From NCBI GenBank assembly GCA_030248225.1, contig JASANE010016297.1, positions 27,648 to 91,647 on the forward strand: a stretch of DNA of 64,000 bases, written 5' to 3'. Of this stretch, positions 33,376 to 48,300 are shown piece by piece. This stretch comes from Trileptium ribeirensis (taxonomy: Eukaryota > Nematoda > Enoplea > Enoplida > Thoracostomopsidae). Numbering within the stretch: the first letter of the stretch is position 1; each line of letters begins with the position of its first letter. Below the pieces are notes generated by a model. It searched no databases. It worked only from the letters and a program-made list of their open reading frames with translations, and was not told the DNA's origin. Both the position numbers and the translations under genes were made by a program.

Positions 33376-36300
33376 GTGTAATATATATATCTATATACAA
33401 TAAAGTAGTCATGAGCTTTCTCATATACATATATGTATACATATATGTATATTTATATTATACGTATACATATATACGTATAACATATATACATAGATGT
33501 ATAATATGAATGTATATATTTGCATTCTACAAAACTTTAAGCATTTTCCATGTATTCGCAACCAGTAAAAGTTTTCAGGCCAACATCAGTTTTTAATTAA
33601 ACTCTGCAGGTCAACTTGGATCACGGTTCAATAGCCGTGGCGGCAGTCTTGGTGATAATTCGGCAACGCCAGTGTCATGTTTATCGTTTACACACAATCC
33701 GGCGCGTGCAACGTGCACCTACTTCAGCTCGTCTGAGCCTGCAAGCTCAGCAGTCAAAGTGCCAAAGAATTCTACGGTGGCAGCCTTAGATGTCCAGTCA
33801 CAACCGGAATTTTACTACCGCGCAGTTTGCTTTACAAGTATACAATACAATGTTTTAGTTTGACTTGTGTGATACGTTTAAAATCTGTGTCAAAATATAA
33901 ACTAGTGTATGCTTTGTATAAATGGAAAAACTCTGGTGCTTGTGGTCGATACACAGGCCCTAGCTGCTGAATCATGGCGGGGCTGCATTGTTTCGATTCT
34001 TCACCATCTAATACATGAATTAATGTGTATTTCGTACAAGGGAGAACACGCTTTTGAAGCAAATAGTGTTTGCGGTTTGTAACAAACCTTTTCTCTGCGT
34101 GACGCGCAATTATTAAAGAAAATGCCCAACAGGGCTCAGAAATATCTCGGGACTTGACATTCAATTGTTTACTATTGGCTTTGTGTTGTTTCGGTGTATT
34201 GAAGTGTTGAACATAGAAAGCTGCGCTAACGTCAAACAAACACAAATATATCATGTTTGATGCAGAACTCAGACCCGATTTGCGCTGAAATTTTACGTGC
34301 GGAATGGGGTAATGGTGTTTTCCCACATTTTAAGTCGCAGTTGAAAAGTTAATTTACATTTTCAATGCACTGCGAAGCTATACGTAACATTTGATTCAAA
34401 GGATGCCCTCAAAAGCTCACCACATATAAAAATATGTCTATTAATACTGTCCAAGGTTTTTAACCTAGCCGCATGTTAACACTACTAGAAATTGTAAATA
34501 CATAGGGAATTCACCAGCATCATTGTTTAGATATTCACCGAGACGATGTTTGCATCGGTCGTGCATATTCGTTTGAGCGCTTTCAATTTATGCGACTGGA
34601 TTCAAAATTGTCCGCACGGACTATTCCACATGTTTCGTCGACGCAATGCCTGACCCATTGTCTCAGCGAAAAGGTGTGTGAGTTAAACTGTTTTACTTTT
34701 AAGTTTTTGTATAATACAATTTATGAAGATTCGAATATTCGAAAAGGCTTATATCAAAAGTGATTGTGTGCAGTTTTGCAAAGATATATTCTATGTACTT
34801 ATAGTTCGTGTATTATAGCCATATATACCATGCCATATGTAATGTACTAAGGTTTATATGCAAATATATTTCACATCATATATTATTTAATGTATTTTAC
34901 GTTTTATATTCTATTATACTAGAGGGTAATGCCACCTGACACCGATGGGGCCTGATCATAAACATGATTCTATACTATATAAAAGGATCAACATAAAAAT
35001 TGTATACTAGATAAAAGGTAAAACGATACATTTTAAAAATGTTTTGTGTTTTGCTACTGGTGACTGGTTCCGATTATACTGTACAGACAGAAGCCTTGTG
35101 ACATCTTACTGCTTTGAGGGCTAGGAAGGTGATGATATACTAAACCTCGTTTTACAAAGACTTGCTTTAAGAAAATGGCCACTGCAGTGCGATCGAAATG
35201 TCATTCAGTGGTAATGTAATCGAGAATCAAGTTACTTTTCGTGTATGGTAAGCGAGAACGCCTGGTTGCGTTCGTTGTTTCTCGAAAGTTTCTTACCGTA
35301 TTATTATCATCGTTCTGCTATACATGTTTACGCCAGATACATTCAAAGCATAAATTTATTTCGAATTGCATATGGTTACAAGCTGTGCCAAGAGCAATTT
35401 TTTAATAATTTTTCTTGATATAGTAAGTAGTCTATTTGACAACATCGGAGCAAGCAGGAAAAATCAACGCCACAAATTCTGCATCTTGAACTCTGATTCC
35501 AAGTGCAGTTTGATATCTCACTAGTAGTAACAAACATGCACAAATTGTTCTTGAATTCAAAACTTTCTTATAATTATGTTCACATTATTTTATAGAGTAT
35601 CAAAAAATAATTGTATAGCAATGGGATAAACTGCAATTTGTATGGTTTTCTGCTATTATAGGAGAAATGTGGCTATGGATAAAAGTATTTGATTTTAGTC
35701 GTTCGTTTGTCGCTCAGTCAACTACAATCATCAAACACGCGAATGCAGTTTGAATCAAGATGACCAGCGTAGCAAGCCATTGTTTATGCGACACCTGTCG
35801 ACAACGACTAATCTGAATAGCACCAGTACTTCGGAGATGGATCACGAACACTTGGCCGATATGGAATATTACGACAACAATTGTCTTACCCGTAAGTTTA
35901 AATGTTCAATATGAGTCAATTCGGGTATGGATATGGAATAAGTCGCCGACATGTGATACTACGACAAGGATTGTCTTACACGTAAGTCTAAATGTTGAAT
36001 TTAGCCGCTTCTGATAAGGATCCAATACACGTGACCGACAAGGAATATTACAGTAACAATTGTATTATGAAAGAGTAAACTTAAAATGCGCCGCCAACCA
36101 TTCCCTTACGACACCATGTACAAAACGTTGTTAGAGAACAAAACTCCGCTTTCAGTAGCCGTATCCAATTTCGACAGTTTTTGTTCCATGACGCCATTAG
36201 CAAATACAATTCGGCCCCTGTACTTTAACACCAATGTGTTCGCGAACAACATTTTCAAATTATAATGTATGAAATATGAAACGGACTGATTTCTGTTCTT

Positions 36301-39300
36301 TTAAACAAAAATGGAATTTGCGTTCAGTGAAAAACGTAATCGCATTTGCTTTTAACAAAAGAGGATGGTAAAGGCGGTACAGCTTAAATTTGCAAGCATT
36401 ACATGTAAGTTTAAATGTTTAATTTTGGTCAGTTCGGGTACGTAACCCCAACACTTGGACGACATAGAATATTATGGCAACAATTATCTTGCACGAAAAT
36501 TAAATGTTTAATATGAGCCACTTCGGGTATATATATATGTCTACCACTTGGACAACATGGAATATTGCGACAATTGTCTTACACGTAAGTTTAAATATTC
36601 AATTTGAACCACTTCGAACATGGATCCTCAACAGGTTGACGACATTGAATATGACGACAACCATAATTACCTTTAATAGTTTATATGTTCAATGTTAAAA
36701 AAATTTTTATACAACCATATCGGTAAAGGAAAGCATATTTTAGAACTTTAAACAGACTTACAAATTTTTTAGCTGAAAATAAAAATATGTTTTTGAAGTA
36801 AATGTTAAAGTGTCCGGCATTATATGGACAGATTTTTTGTTGTTGTAAAACGGACATAGCAACTTTAAATTGCTAGCTAATAAATAACTTGAAGTATTAA
36901 TTAATGGTTGCAGATACCTACTGGGTAAATACGATGGTAATTTATTTGTTATGCAATAAAATTATTGTCTATTGATTTCAGGCAACACACGATGTAGCTC
37001 AGCAATTGGAAATTTGATATTTGTTAAAACGTCAAATTTCGAGATCGCTGGTTTCAACGATGACATATCGACAGTTCCGTCAGCTTCAAATGAATCATAC
37101 TGTTTCCAGGTTGGCGCAATAAAATCTGTTCCCCTGGCGCAAATTAGTAATAAGTTAATCCCCAGCAACTAAAATTATATTTCAACGACAATTTCTGTTG
37201 TAAATTACGCATAATTAAACTAGAGTTAAATCAAAACTTCCCACTCAATTATTAGAAGGTACTTTGAGAAATGTGTTTGTTATTTACAAGTAATATGATA
37301 GTTACAATGTATATAAACTTTGTGGATGCCAAAGATAGCCTTCGATCAAAGAGCAATGACAATGCAAATGGCCACAGTTCTCCAAATACCAAATATAGAT
37401 TTAAATATTTCAGTAAAAATATATACTGAAACAGGCTAGGAGATTTTACAAAAGCCTTAGAATCAAGAACATATACCCAGCTGTGTGTATGGGAATCCCG
37501 GGTATTTCTTGGCGTTAGCCGTATAATTTTGTGGTTAAGTACGCAAAGTGCGGCGCGGTATACTCATGAAATGGTAGTTAGGATTTCGTCGCTAGTTGTA
37601 GCTTTGTATGATTTTAGCGATGTCTTTCTTCAAACAGCGTTTATTGTCGTTCCGTGGAGTACATCCCGGAAACCCGTCAATGCATCATTTCCGATGCAGA
37701 TTCGTTTTCACGGGCTGACGCTCAATTACCTGGTTCCGACGTCGCTAATCCAACTCATTACTACGAACCTATTTGTATTACAGGTAAGATATTTTACCGT
37801 AAGTCTTAAACCATGTTAAGCTGGTCATTGAGTATCCCCACAGCCGTAGTACTGGAGTCCCATAGAATTATACTTAGATGACACAAAGTAAAGAAAGAGC
37901 TTCCAATAGGCACAACTGATTTTGGTGTTGATGAATTTTTGAAATTTTTTTATTTTTTATATGTTAGAACCATTTAGTTGCTTGGGAGAAAAACGAATCT
38001 CAGCATAAGAATTCAGGTGCCGGCGGAAATTGAACACACACCTTCTGTACTGGCAAGCTGAGACAGCGAGCTAAACCAGTCGGCAACGCACGGAAAGCTA
38101 GCTAACCGAATTTCGCGGTTAGAGCCTGCGAAACTGTTGCAAAACCGCACTTTTGAAAAAATTATTTGGTATATCGTAGTCCATGCGTCCATCTACGTTG
38201 TTTAACCAATGAAAAACCCATAAAGATTGCTGCAGCAGTTGCTTAGTTTACTGAAAGTTACGGAGCAGCAGATGAACATTTTTTAATGGTTACTAATACC
38301 TAGGGAAAACTCAACGGTAAATATTGAAATCTCTATCATTAATGTGTATTCCGATTGAGCTTACAGCTGATCTGAGCTCATCAACATGCCGCCAAGAAGC
38401 TGCATTCGAACGTAAAATTGGTATGACCCTAGTGCCGGCGCGAGGAAAAGCACCCATTCTCGAATCCAACGGTGGCACAACAGTGGGCGACTGTTTGAGT
38501 TTGTGCCTTCAGCAAATTTCGTGTCGTTCGGTGGTTTATAATCGTGCTACTGCATCGTGCGCTGTTTACGGAATTGCGGTCAAGGGTTTGGACGTCGATG
38601 GTGCCAATACGAATTTAGAAAGCGGAGTAAGGCTGACTAAGAATCCAGATACCGATTACTATGTATACAATTGCGGTAAGTGTAATCGACATTGAATAGT
38701 TGGCGATATAACTATAGTACAATTCAGCTAAACACCCAAGAGTGTGTTCGCATGATTCTAAATATTTTCATTATGTCTGGAACTAAGCATTAATAAGGAT
38801 AGGTGTCGAAGGTCAGTTGGCTTAGGGGAGGGGGCAGTCACCGTGGGGTGCTCAGGCGGTAGACGTCCGCCGCACACACCCATCCACCACTCGTGTTGCC
38901 AAGCTGTGCGGAACGTTTTAGCAAAAAATAGAAAATTGGGGTACAGTTAGCAATCTCTGAAGCAAAATTGGCAAAAATTGGAAAATGTGACTTCAGGGAG
39001 AGCCTGCATAAGGCTTGAGATGGGTCCGCCGAGCCTTAGTGACAGCTCGCCCTACTCCTTTCGAATTCGACACCTATAATTAATAAGTCAGCTATATCCC
39101 GAAAATTGAGAAACTATCATACAATCTTTTCTTTGGTACTTTTTATCTTTCGTTGAAACGTGAAGGATTTTTGAAATACTTCGTCATATTAGGAAGGCCT
39201 TTAAAAACACAGTAATAATTTGGTAGTTTAATTGTTTCGATAATTTTTTGCAATGTCAAATGTGATTTTGATGAAAAAAGTGTATCAAAATGTGTAAAAG

Positions 39301-42300
39301 TATTAGAACCTGCACAATTTGCGTAAATAATCTTATGATGTTATGTCAATAGTTGGGTATTAACTACTCCCAAAATATATTCCATAAAATTTTAGACAAA
39401 TATTCTTTGACATTTGCACCTCCAGATATTCTTTTAAAATGCAAAGAACTATTCGCTGAAAATTTACAGATACAACATATATTTCGGAAAACATTTTGAA
39501 AATTTCAAGGATATTTCTTTGAATTTAAAAAGAATATTTGGTGGGGAAAATCACATGAATTAAATTTCAAGGAGAGGGTGTTGAGTGTTGTATTTAATAA
39601 ATTGTAGGCAACTTACGCTAAAAATCCTTAATTTTATCGATATATTTGCAACAATCAATGGAAATATGTGGAATAAATTTAATTTAGACATTTCAATAAA
39701 ATTTAATATTTCCACAAATATTTCCAAATATTAGCCAAGACATAGGCACTATATCCGTTATCTACTCTTTGCTTAAAATATGCTTTCGAGATTTATGCCT
39801 AAAAATTTTTTTAATATACACTTGAGTAGCTTGTAAATGGAAGCAGCTTAAAACGTGATAGGACAAACACTAATATAAGTAAAGTTTTGGCAATATTGAA
39901 ACAATTTCTAAGGAAACGAATAAAAATACGGCTCAGTTTGCGACTATGGTAGTTTAGCAGGTTATGTGTCGTCGTTGAAAAACCTGGAATTCAACCAAGT
40001 TTTTGCTGTAATCGGAAGCAGCTTAAAAGGTGATAGGACAAACACTAATATAAGTAAAGTTTTGGCAATATTGAAACAATTTCTAAGGAAACGAATAAAA
40101 ATACGGCTCAGTTTGCGGCCGTGGTAGTTTAGCAGGTTATGTATCGTCATTTAAAAACTTGGAATTCAACCAATTTTTTTTACTAGCCGTCATCTAAATT
40201 GAAAAAAATTTAGATTCACAGTTTGGCGGAATTGCTCAGTGTACCGATGAAGGTATTGTATTTACCCTCAATACCCGCGAACCATATACCGGTGCCGTTT
40301 ATGCGGCCGAACGATACGCGTTGTGCCGAAAGGAAGTCACAGATGTCCAACAAATTACGATAATTTTTCCACCGCCGACCATCGATACAAGATGTGGGAC
40401 TTTCCTAAGGGTAAGTAGGCAATATACGATTTGGAATGTAGAATTCTTAAAGCGTGTTCACTAGCTCAAACTTTTTGCTCAAATTTTGATAAAAATTTGA
40501 CAGTAATTTTTAGATAAAAATTGCTATATTTTAAAATTTCGGATCAAAATTTCAGCTCAAACTTTTTTAGGCAATAGATGTCGTCCATGATTGATTACAG
40601 CAATATTCATGAACACTTTGAACAGTGTTCACACGTTCAAACTTGCAAAAAATGCAAAAAAGATGCTTTCAAAATTTGAGTAAAAAGTTTGAGCGTGTGA
40701 ACACGCCTTTAGTGTGCTACCGTGGAGGTAACCCTATATTATGTGATTTTGCATGTGGAAGTACTGCTATTATAGTTGTGGCAGCATGTGCTTTAGGATA
40801 TTGTAGTTTTAGAGCGTTACCCACAGTAAGCAGCCCAATTCGCCGAATTACAAACTGTGAAAGAAATCAATTACAACGTAAAGATTGTGTTTACCTTCCG
40901 AGAAAACTAGTTATTATTTTAAAAGTGGGAACCGTGAAGCAACATAATCCTCGTTTCATGACAAAGAGGATTATGCGACTCTATAACCAATCATATCCAC
41001 ACATTCTAAGGCAAGATGGCAGTATACATGGTTTTGGGCTTGGAAACCTTTGGAGAGCTCGCCGAATTTTTGATTTGAGGTATATGAAAATTGATGGGGC
41101 TATCCTGACGGTAAGCGGGCAACATACGATTTGTTGTTTCTGAATTTCGATGTAGCTATACCAAGGTGTTTCAAGTTGACAATATTCGGTTTTGGATGCA
41201 GAAATCTGGATAGGGTACGGGTATGTTTACAATATATTATATCTGCGACAGAAGTGTTAGCGGTGTAAACTGTAAAGGTGAGTTAATATTTCACTTGATT
41301 TAAGACGTATAATTCAGAGAAAGTTAAAAGTCAAATTATTGTTTAAATTTTTCTTAATTCACTTTGTTTCAGGATGCATTACTTAGATTTTTAATTAGTT
41401 TTAAAACATAAGAATAAAGGAATTGCTTTTAAAGAATTTCTTAAAATATATATATATGTATTTGTAAGAATATATATGAGTTAAAAAAGTTGTGAAGAAT
41501 GTATATATATTTCTCATAGTTGTCATCATGCAGTGACAAGAAGACAAGAAGACAAGAAATCGCGTTCCCACGATTACTTTCGGAAACCGGCCTAAATTTC
41601 CGGCAGAATAGCTTGTTGATGCTGATAATGTTGTCTAATACATCCAAAATTATTTCAGAATGGCCGGCTTGAGGTCGACGTGGTAGTTTCTTTAGACGGA
41701 GTAATGCCACATCAAGTGACAACCGAATGGGACCGATTTTATCGCGTCTCGTGCGATACAACGTTGAAAGGCCAAGGCGAAGGATCGGTTATTGTCACAA
41801 CGCTTTTCGATACAACGTTAGTTATATAATCGTTCGCGTTCCGCTCAGAGCGATACACGCTTATTGTGTTGCAGAGACATTGCCTACTTTAAGTGCTTGT
41901 TTTTTAACAGTGACGAACGACCAGAGCAATGCTATAGACATTTCGGAGACAATACAGTGGAGACAATTTATACACAGTATACACACAATATTCCTAACTC
42001 CACAAAACAAGTTCAGCCCGCTTCAGAATATAACTCTCAGATAGCTTCTGTCCTTGTGTGTATGATATAAGATGACAGAAAATTTCGACGTAAGTAATGT
42101 CTCTGCAAGCAAGGCCAATGTGTAAAACATTTATTCGTTGTTTGACCGGAACTAATGTCTTTGCAAGCAAGGCCAATGTGTAAAACATTTATTCGTTGTT
42201 TCACCGGAACTAATGTCTCTGCAAGCAAGGCCAATGTGTAAAACATTTATTCGTTGTTTGACCGGAACTAATATCTCTGCAAGCAAGGCCAATGTGTAAA

Positions 42301-45300
42301 ACATTTATTCGTTGTTTAACCGGAACTAATGTCTCTGCAAGCAAGGCCAATGTGTAAAACATTTATTCGTTGTTTGACCGGAACTAATGTCTCTGCAAGC
42401 AGGGCCAATGTGTAAAACATTTATTCGTTGTTGCCCGGAACTAATGTCTCTGCAAGCAAGGCCAATGTGTAAAACATTTATTCGTTGTTTGACCGGAACT
42501 AATGTCTCTGCAAGCAAGGCCAATGTGTAAAACATTTATTCGTTGTTTGACCGGAACTAATGTCTCTGCAAGCAAGGCCAATGTGTAAAACATTTATTCG
42601 TTGTTTGAAAGGAACTAATGTCTCTGCAAGCAAGGCCAATGTGTAAAACATTTATTCGTTGTTTGACCGGAACTAATGTCTCTGCAAGCAAGGCCAATGT
42701 GTAAAACATTTATTCGTTGTTTGACCGGAACTAATGTCTCTGCAAGCAAGGCCAATGTGTAAAACATTTATTCGTTGTTTGACCGGAACTAATGTCTCTG
42801 CAAGCAAGGCCAATGTGTAAAACATTTATTCGTTGTTTGACCGGAACTAATGTCTCTGCAAGCAAGGCCAATGTGTAAAACATTTATTCGTTGTTTGACC
42901 GGAACTAATGTCTCTGCAAGCAAGGCCAATGTGTAAAACATTTATTCGTTGTTTGACCGGAACTAATGTTTCTGCAAGCAAGGCCAATGTGTAAAACATT
43001 TATTCGTTGTTTGACCGGAACTAATGTCTCTGCAAGTAAGGCCAATGTGTAAAACATTTATTCGTTGTTTGACCGGAACTAATGTCTCTGCAAGCAAGGC
43101 CAATGTGTAAAACATTTATTCGTTGTTTGACCGGAACTAATGTCTCTGCAAGCAAGGCCAATGTGTAAAACATTTATTCGTTGTTTGACCGGAACTAATG
43201 TCTCTGCAAACAAGGCCAATGTGTAAAACATCTATTCGTTGTTTGACCGGAACTAATGTCTCTGCAAGCAAGGCCAATGTGTAAAACATTTATTCGTTGT
43301 TTGACCGGAACTAATGTCTCTGCAAGCAAGGGCAATGTTTAAAACATTTATTCGTTGTTTGACCGGAACTAATGTCTCTGCAAGCAAGGCCAATGTGTAA
43401 AACATTTATTCGTTGTTTGACCAGTTTAACATTTCGTTTTTCAAGGCTATAATACATTTCGGTACACGCATTAAATTTTAGTGGATATAATACGCTTCTG
43501 GATTTTCCAACACAAGTAATTATTAAATTATAAATGATAAAGAATGTTTGGCCATATAATATCATAGGTGCCTAAGTCGGTTAAGAGAGCGGGATGAATG
43601 GTTTCAGGGGGATAGATAATTCTTGGGGGCTGGTCCCACTTAGGGAACTCCTGTCCGCCCTATGATCACGTATAAACGATTTATGTAAATATTTAGTCGT
43701 GCGATGGCCCAAACAAGACTGTTGCTCAAACATTAACTCTTCAAACGTGTATGTACCTGAATATTTGGACCAATAAATTTAAAACCGAAACGTGGCCATA
43801 TGCGTCAATCCGTTACATAACTAAAGCTGCCTTAATAAATTTGTCGTTATTAGTTTACGAAGACGAAAAGCTAACAATGCCAACAATTTTCGTAAAATTT
43901 TATAACATTTTGAAAAGCGCACTTATAATACATTTTTATGCACTTCCACTTTTACCCGTGTTTTGTGCAACTTCCCGTGGCAATAGCCTCATGAATTTGT
44001 AAGTTTACTTTCAATTTAATTTTTAATAATTTTGTTTTGGGTCTAAGGCAAAGAAACGAAAACGCGTCTTGTATATATGTTAATAATCCGAAACAAGAAT
44101 AGGGTGAAATTGACAACAATTCGTGATCTATCGACCGAAAGCGCTTATCGGTGACTGCTACGTCGTCAAGTTTTAAGATCCTACCTGGGTTTAATACCAA
44201 ATTAGCTAAAGTTGATTATTCCACATACCATAATAATATTATCATGTTTGGTTACAAAATAATTTTTCGTAAAACAAGCAGTGAAGTCTATGTCATTATT
44301 AGGCTACCTCTAATAGATAACTTTTTAATAATTGCCAGTGACATAGAAGTGGAATCGCTCAATCCAGTGACTCCTGGTCCGGTTACAGCAACTTTGTCGT
44401 TTGTTGACAGTTTCAATAACCATCTGACCACAACATCAATCGGTCAAGAGGTAAGTCGGATTGCATTCTTCAAAATTTGCGACACAAACTGTACCGTGTA
44501 CACATTTGAAACTCTTACTTCATCGATTTTTTGCATAGCATATTGTATATTTCATAATATTTAGGTATGCAAGGTAGTAAGAGGAGAGGGTAGGAGGCTT
44601 ACCCTAAAGGTTGGACCTCTCTATGCTATATTTAGCGCATTCCTGTGGTCCAACACCCGCGTACGCCGATAGCAGCCTGTATATTTTTTACAGTCATGCG
44701 AAAAAAATACTAAATTATAAGGTAAAATAGCTGAACAATTGAGAACCAAGAAGAAAATTATTTACTAACACCTTCCCGCATCCCCGATTGCACTAAGTTG
44801 ACGAACCCTAGAGCTCTACGGTAAAGTGTTTTGTAAACAGTTCGCAAAAGGCGCTAGTCTTCAACAAATGTTCGCGTTGCCCCAATTTTAGAGTTTTGAC
44901 TTCTCTATTCTTCACTAATTAGTTTCTGCTAAGCTTAGCTTAGCTTCCGTGGTCTTTCTCGTCAAGGTTCGTACTGTCCGGACTCAACGATTCATATTGT
45001 TGTCACGATCGCGATATGTTCCAGTAAACTGCAATTGTTGACCTTGAAAATGACTGTGGGTCAGGATTACAGTAATTAGGTTTGTTGTATTAATCTGTTT
45101 AAGTGTTTTGGCAATTCGAAATTCGGGCGCGTTGTTTATAAACTCCGCAAGTTTTTATAACTTAGCCGAATGCGGCTGAAGTATTTAAATCTCCATTTCA
45201 CGTAAATTGGCCTAAAAGAACAGAAAATGACAAAAACCTACATTATTTCCATGTTTTGGCCGAACAAAGAAAGAACAAAAACACGAGATGATATTAATCA

Positions 45301-48300
45301 AACTAATAAACTTAAATATCTACAAACGAGTTTTACCTCTTATAAGCTTTTGTGGTACTATTTATGTAATGTTAAACAAGTTCTGCGAACTATAACTACA
45401 ACAACAGTAATTTGCAAACATAACAAAGTTAGGCTGTTGTTGTAGTTATACTTCGCAGTTGTTGTGAAATGATAGCTATGAAGTGATGGTACTACTTATG
45501 CAATATTGATTTAGTTTAGAATTTCACAACATGCACCAGCATGATTGACCCCCGAAGTATACGTTACAGAAACTCAAATTATAATTTGAGCAAAAGGATA
45601 AATAATCTATGCACGGGGAGTGGGGTTGGCTATAAGCGTGTTATATACGACGACATAATGAGTTCAGTATTTGCTTTCGTTACAGATCTACCAGCATACG
45701 GTAAATCATGACTCTTGATCGCACTACGTTCGTTAATACCCGCTCCGATTCGAACGCCATTGAAAATAATAATTACCACATTGAGATCTTTCAAAAACAA
45801 AGCTGAATTTTTATTCTATAGCCCTATTTCTAACTGCAGCACGCCGTTATCTGTTCATAAATAGAAGGTTAAATTTTGAAAAGTACTACTTCGAAACTTT
45901 TTCGGAAAATAATGCCAAGGAAATTTACTTTCTTTTTCCGTGCAACAAAAACATTAGTATCACATGGTATTTGGTCCCAGAATCATATTTAGGAATATCT
46001 CTCGTTGTCGATATACCAAATTCCGAACATGGAGGTATTATTGCCAAAATAGTGCGATATCTTGTTTAGATATTACATATTATAGCGTGACGCCTTATTT
46101 AAAAATGCTAGATACGTCAGTGCCGAGACCAGATTCACTCTGTTAAACAAAAAATATTTGGTTTCAGATTTTGCTCATAACTGAGAGTCCACAAGCGGGG
46201 CCAAATAATATGATGATTATGGATTGCACTGCAATGAGAGCTGGCGGAGCTCATGGCGTCACGTCAACTCCGGTTCCATTTAGAGTTATTGATAATGGGT
46301 ATGTAACTTATTTTACTGCAATCAATGTATTAGAACAGACATTACGTTGTGTCATGCCTTTCACTAATTGTATCCGTATGTTTTCAAAATCATGCACTTT
46401 TCATTAAAAAGAAACACATTCGCGCATAACTCTAAACCTTCGAGCTTAAATCAATAGTTGTCGATGGGAATGTTCACAATGGCTGATTAAAACGGACAAC
46501 TTCGGTGTTTTGTACGGTTTTGTTTTTGAAACTGTCATAGAAATCTGATAACAATAAGCGAACAGACAAGCGGAAAGTGTTACAATACCATCGTAAGGGT
46601 TTTAACGATATTTCCGTTTACTACAACTGACACTGATGCGTTAGTTGTATTTGAAATATTTAGTGTTTGTAAGACCACCTAGTCCTACTTGAAAACATCA
46701 GGCAAGATACAATGCAGGTATCACTGTGGAGGCGGTATCGTGTTGTTTATTTGAACTTGTGAACATTATTCAAACATTTAAAGACCAAAGAACAGGAACA
46801 ATTACAGTAAATTTTCGAAACGAAATTTAGCAAAAATATTGCCAAAAACGCATACAAATGTTTGTTGAAGCTGTGCAATTTGCCACATTTTTTTATTACA
46901 AATTGCAGCCAAATTCTGATCAGATTTTGATTTTGCTGTGAAAACGCTCTTTTGGTCGTTGTCACAGCATGATTTGAGTTATTCGATCCGGTGATTTCAA
47001 GGCTGAGCTCAAATTTTTAAAATCGTCGATGATGATTGTGGGTATTCTACGAAGGCGTAATCTTCGCATAATAAGCAATCTAAATTATGGCTAAATGTAT
47101 TGCATATTCTAAGCTGGTACAAACATTAATTCCAAATTGCGTTTTTCCTCCCAGGGCAAGCGTAAAATGGTTGTAGCTATGTTATTAGCAGTAATCATAT
47201 TTAGGTATAAAACCGTCATGCACAAATAAAGAATTTGTACCATTTATTGGGGGCCATATTGCACACACAGTTTTACAATTGTAGCACACAGCTTGTACGA
47301 AACTTATCTAACTACGCTCAGCATCAGAAAATATTCAGTCTAAGACATTGCTGTCAAGCAAGTGTCCTATTTTAAGAGTAACATCTGTTCTGAATGCTGT
47401 AGTCTGTTCGGTGCATCTAGCTTTCGTCCGCCAAATTTCCTATGAGTCCTCGGTTTTTCGTTAGGATAAACATTTATAATATTAAGAAACATATAAAACT
47501 TCGGAAACATTAACCTTCAGATGTCCGACGTATCCAGCTCTCGTTGGCCCAGTTGCTCGTGATTTTACCAATGGTCGACTGGTGGCAAACATGAAAGCGT
47601 TCCGTCTTGATGGTTCTTTCGACATTCAGATGACGTGTACTGTTATGTTTTGCGCTGGGAAGAACGGTTGTCCACCGGCAAGTCAGCCACACGATTTTGT
47701 AGTAAAATAGTTTACATTTAACCAGCGAAAATGTGTGTGCCCCTTAATTCAGTTGCCTTAAGTTTGATTTGTGTCAATAAATATCAATTTCGCTCCGATC
47801 ATGTATATGCATTGTGGTACATATGATACATAACGAAATTTAATACGGAGAGCTGCATGATTTACACTTTATTTGGAGTTAATACTTACACACAAAGCCA
47901 GGTTATGTTTGAGCCGCTTGTGTATTTGCAGGAGAGGTAATAATGTTTTTAATTTCGAGTTAGTGATAGCGTTTTAATTACCATATATCTAGACCACAAA
48001 GTGTCAAAGATCATTCGGCTTACGAGAGGCGGATGGTGTTTGCAGGAGGAGGGTAGGTTAGCGGCAATAAGGTTCTCAATTTTGAGGGTGTAATGAAGTT
48101 TTATTTAGCATATATATAGACAATAGGTGCGTCAGACCGATAGGCTTACGCGGGTAGGTGGTCTTGGCGGAGGTTAGACGATAATCAAAAAATTACCTTT
48201 CTTTCCAATATTTCATCATAATTTTCGCTATTTTACCCCAATTTTCTCTCAAAATTTTTGTAATTTTGCTCATAGTTGCCGAAATCTAACCGGAATACGG

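Noticed and set aside
36962..37168. Minus-strand reading of the third PAN exon
   Set aside because: The plus-strand reading has fitting phases on both sides and the expected cysteines.
37529..37819. 96-residue frame in the wrong phase over exon 37618-37783
   Set aside because: The frame that starts after TTTTAG at 37618 gives a PAN domain; the longer frame is a shadow.
40625..41143. 172-residue plus-strand open frame
   Set aside because: Begins inside a MITE, has no domain, and is not in phase with the neighbouring exons.
42037..43565. Minus-strand frames repeating HIGLACRDISSGQ
   Set aside because: Translation of the 58-bp minisatellite.
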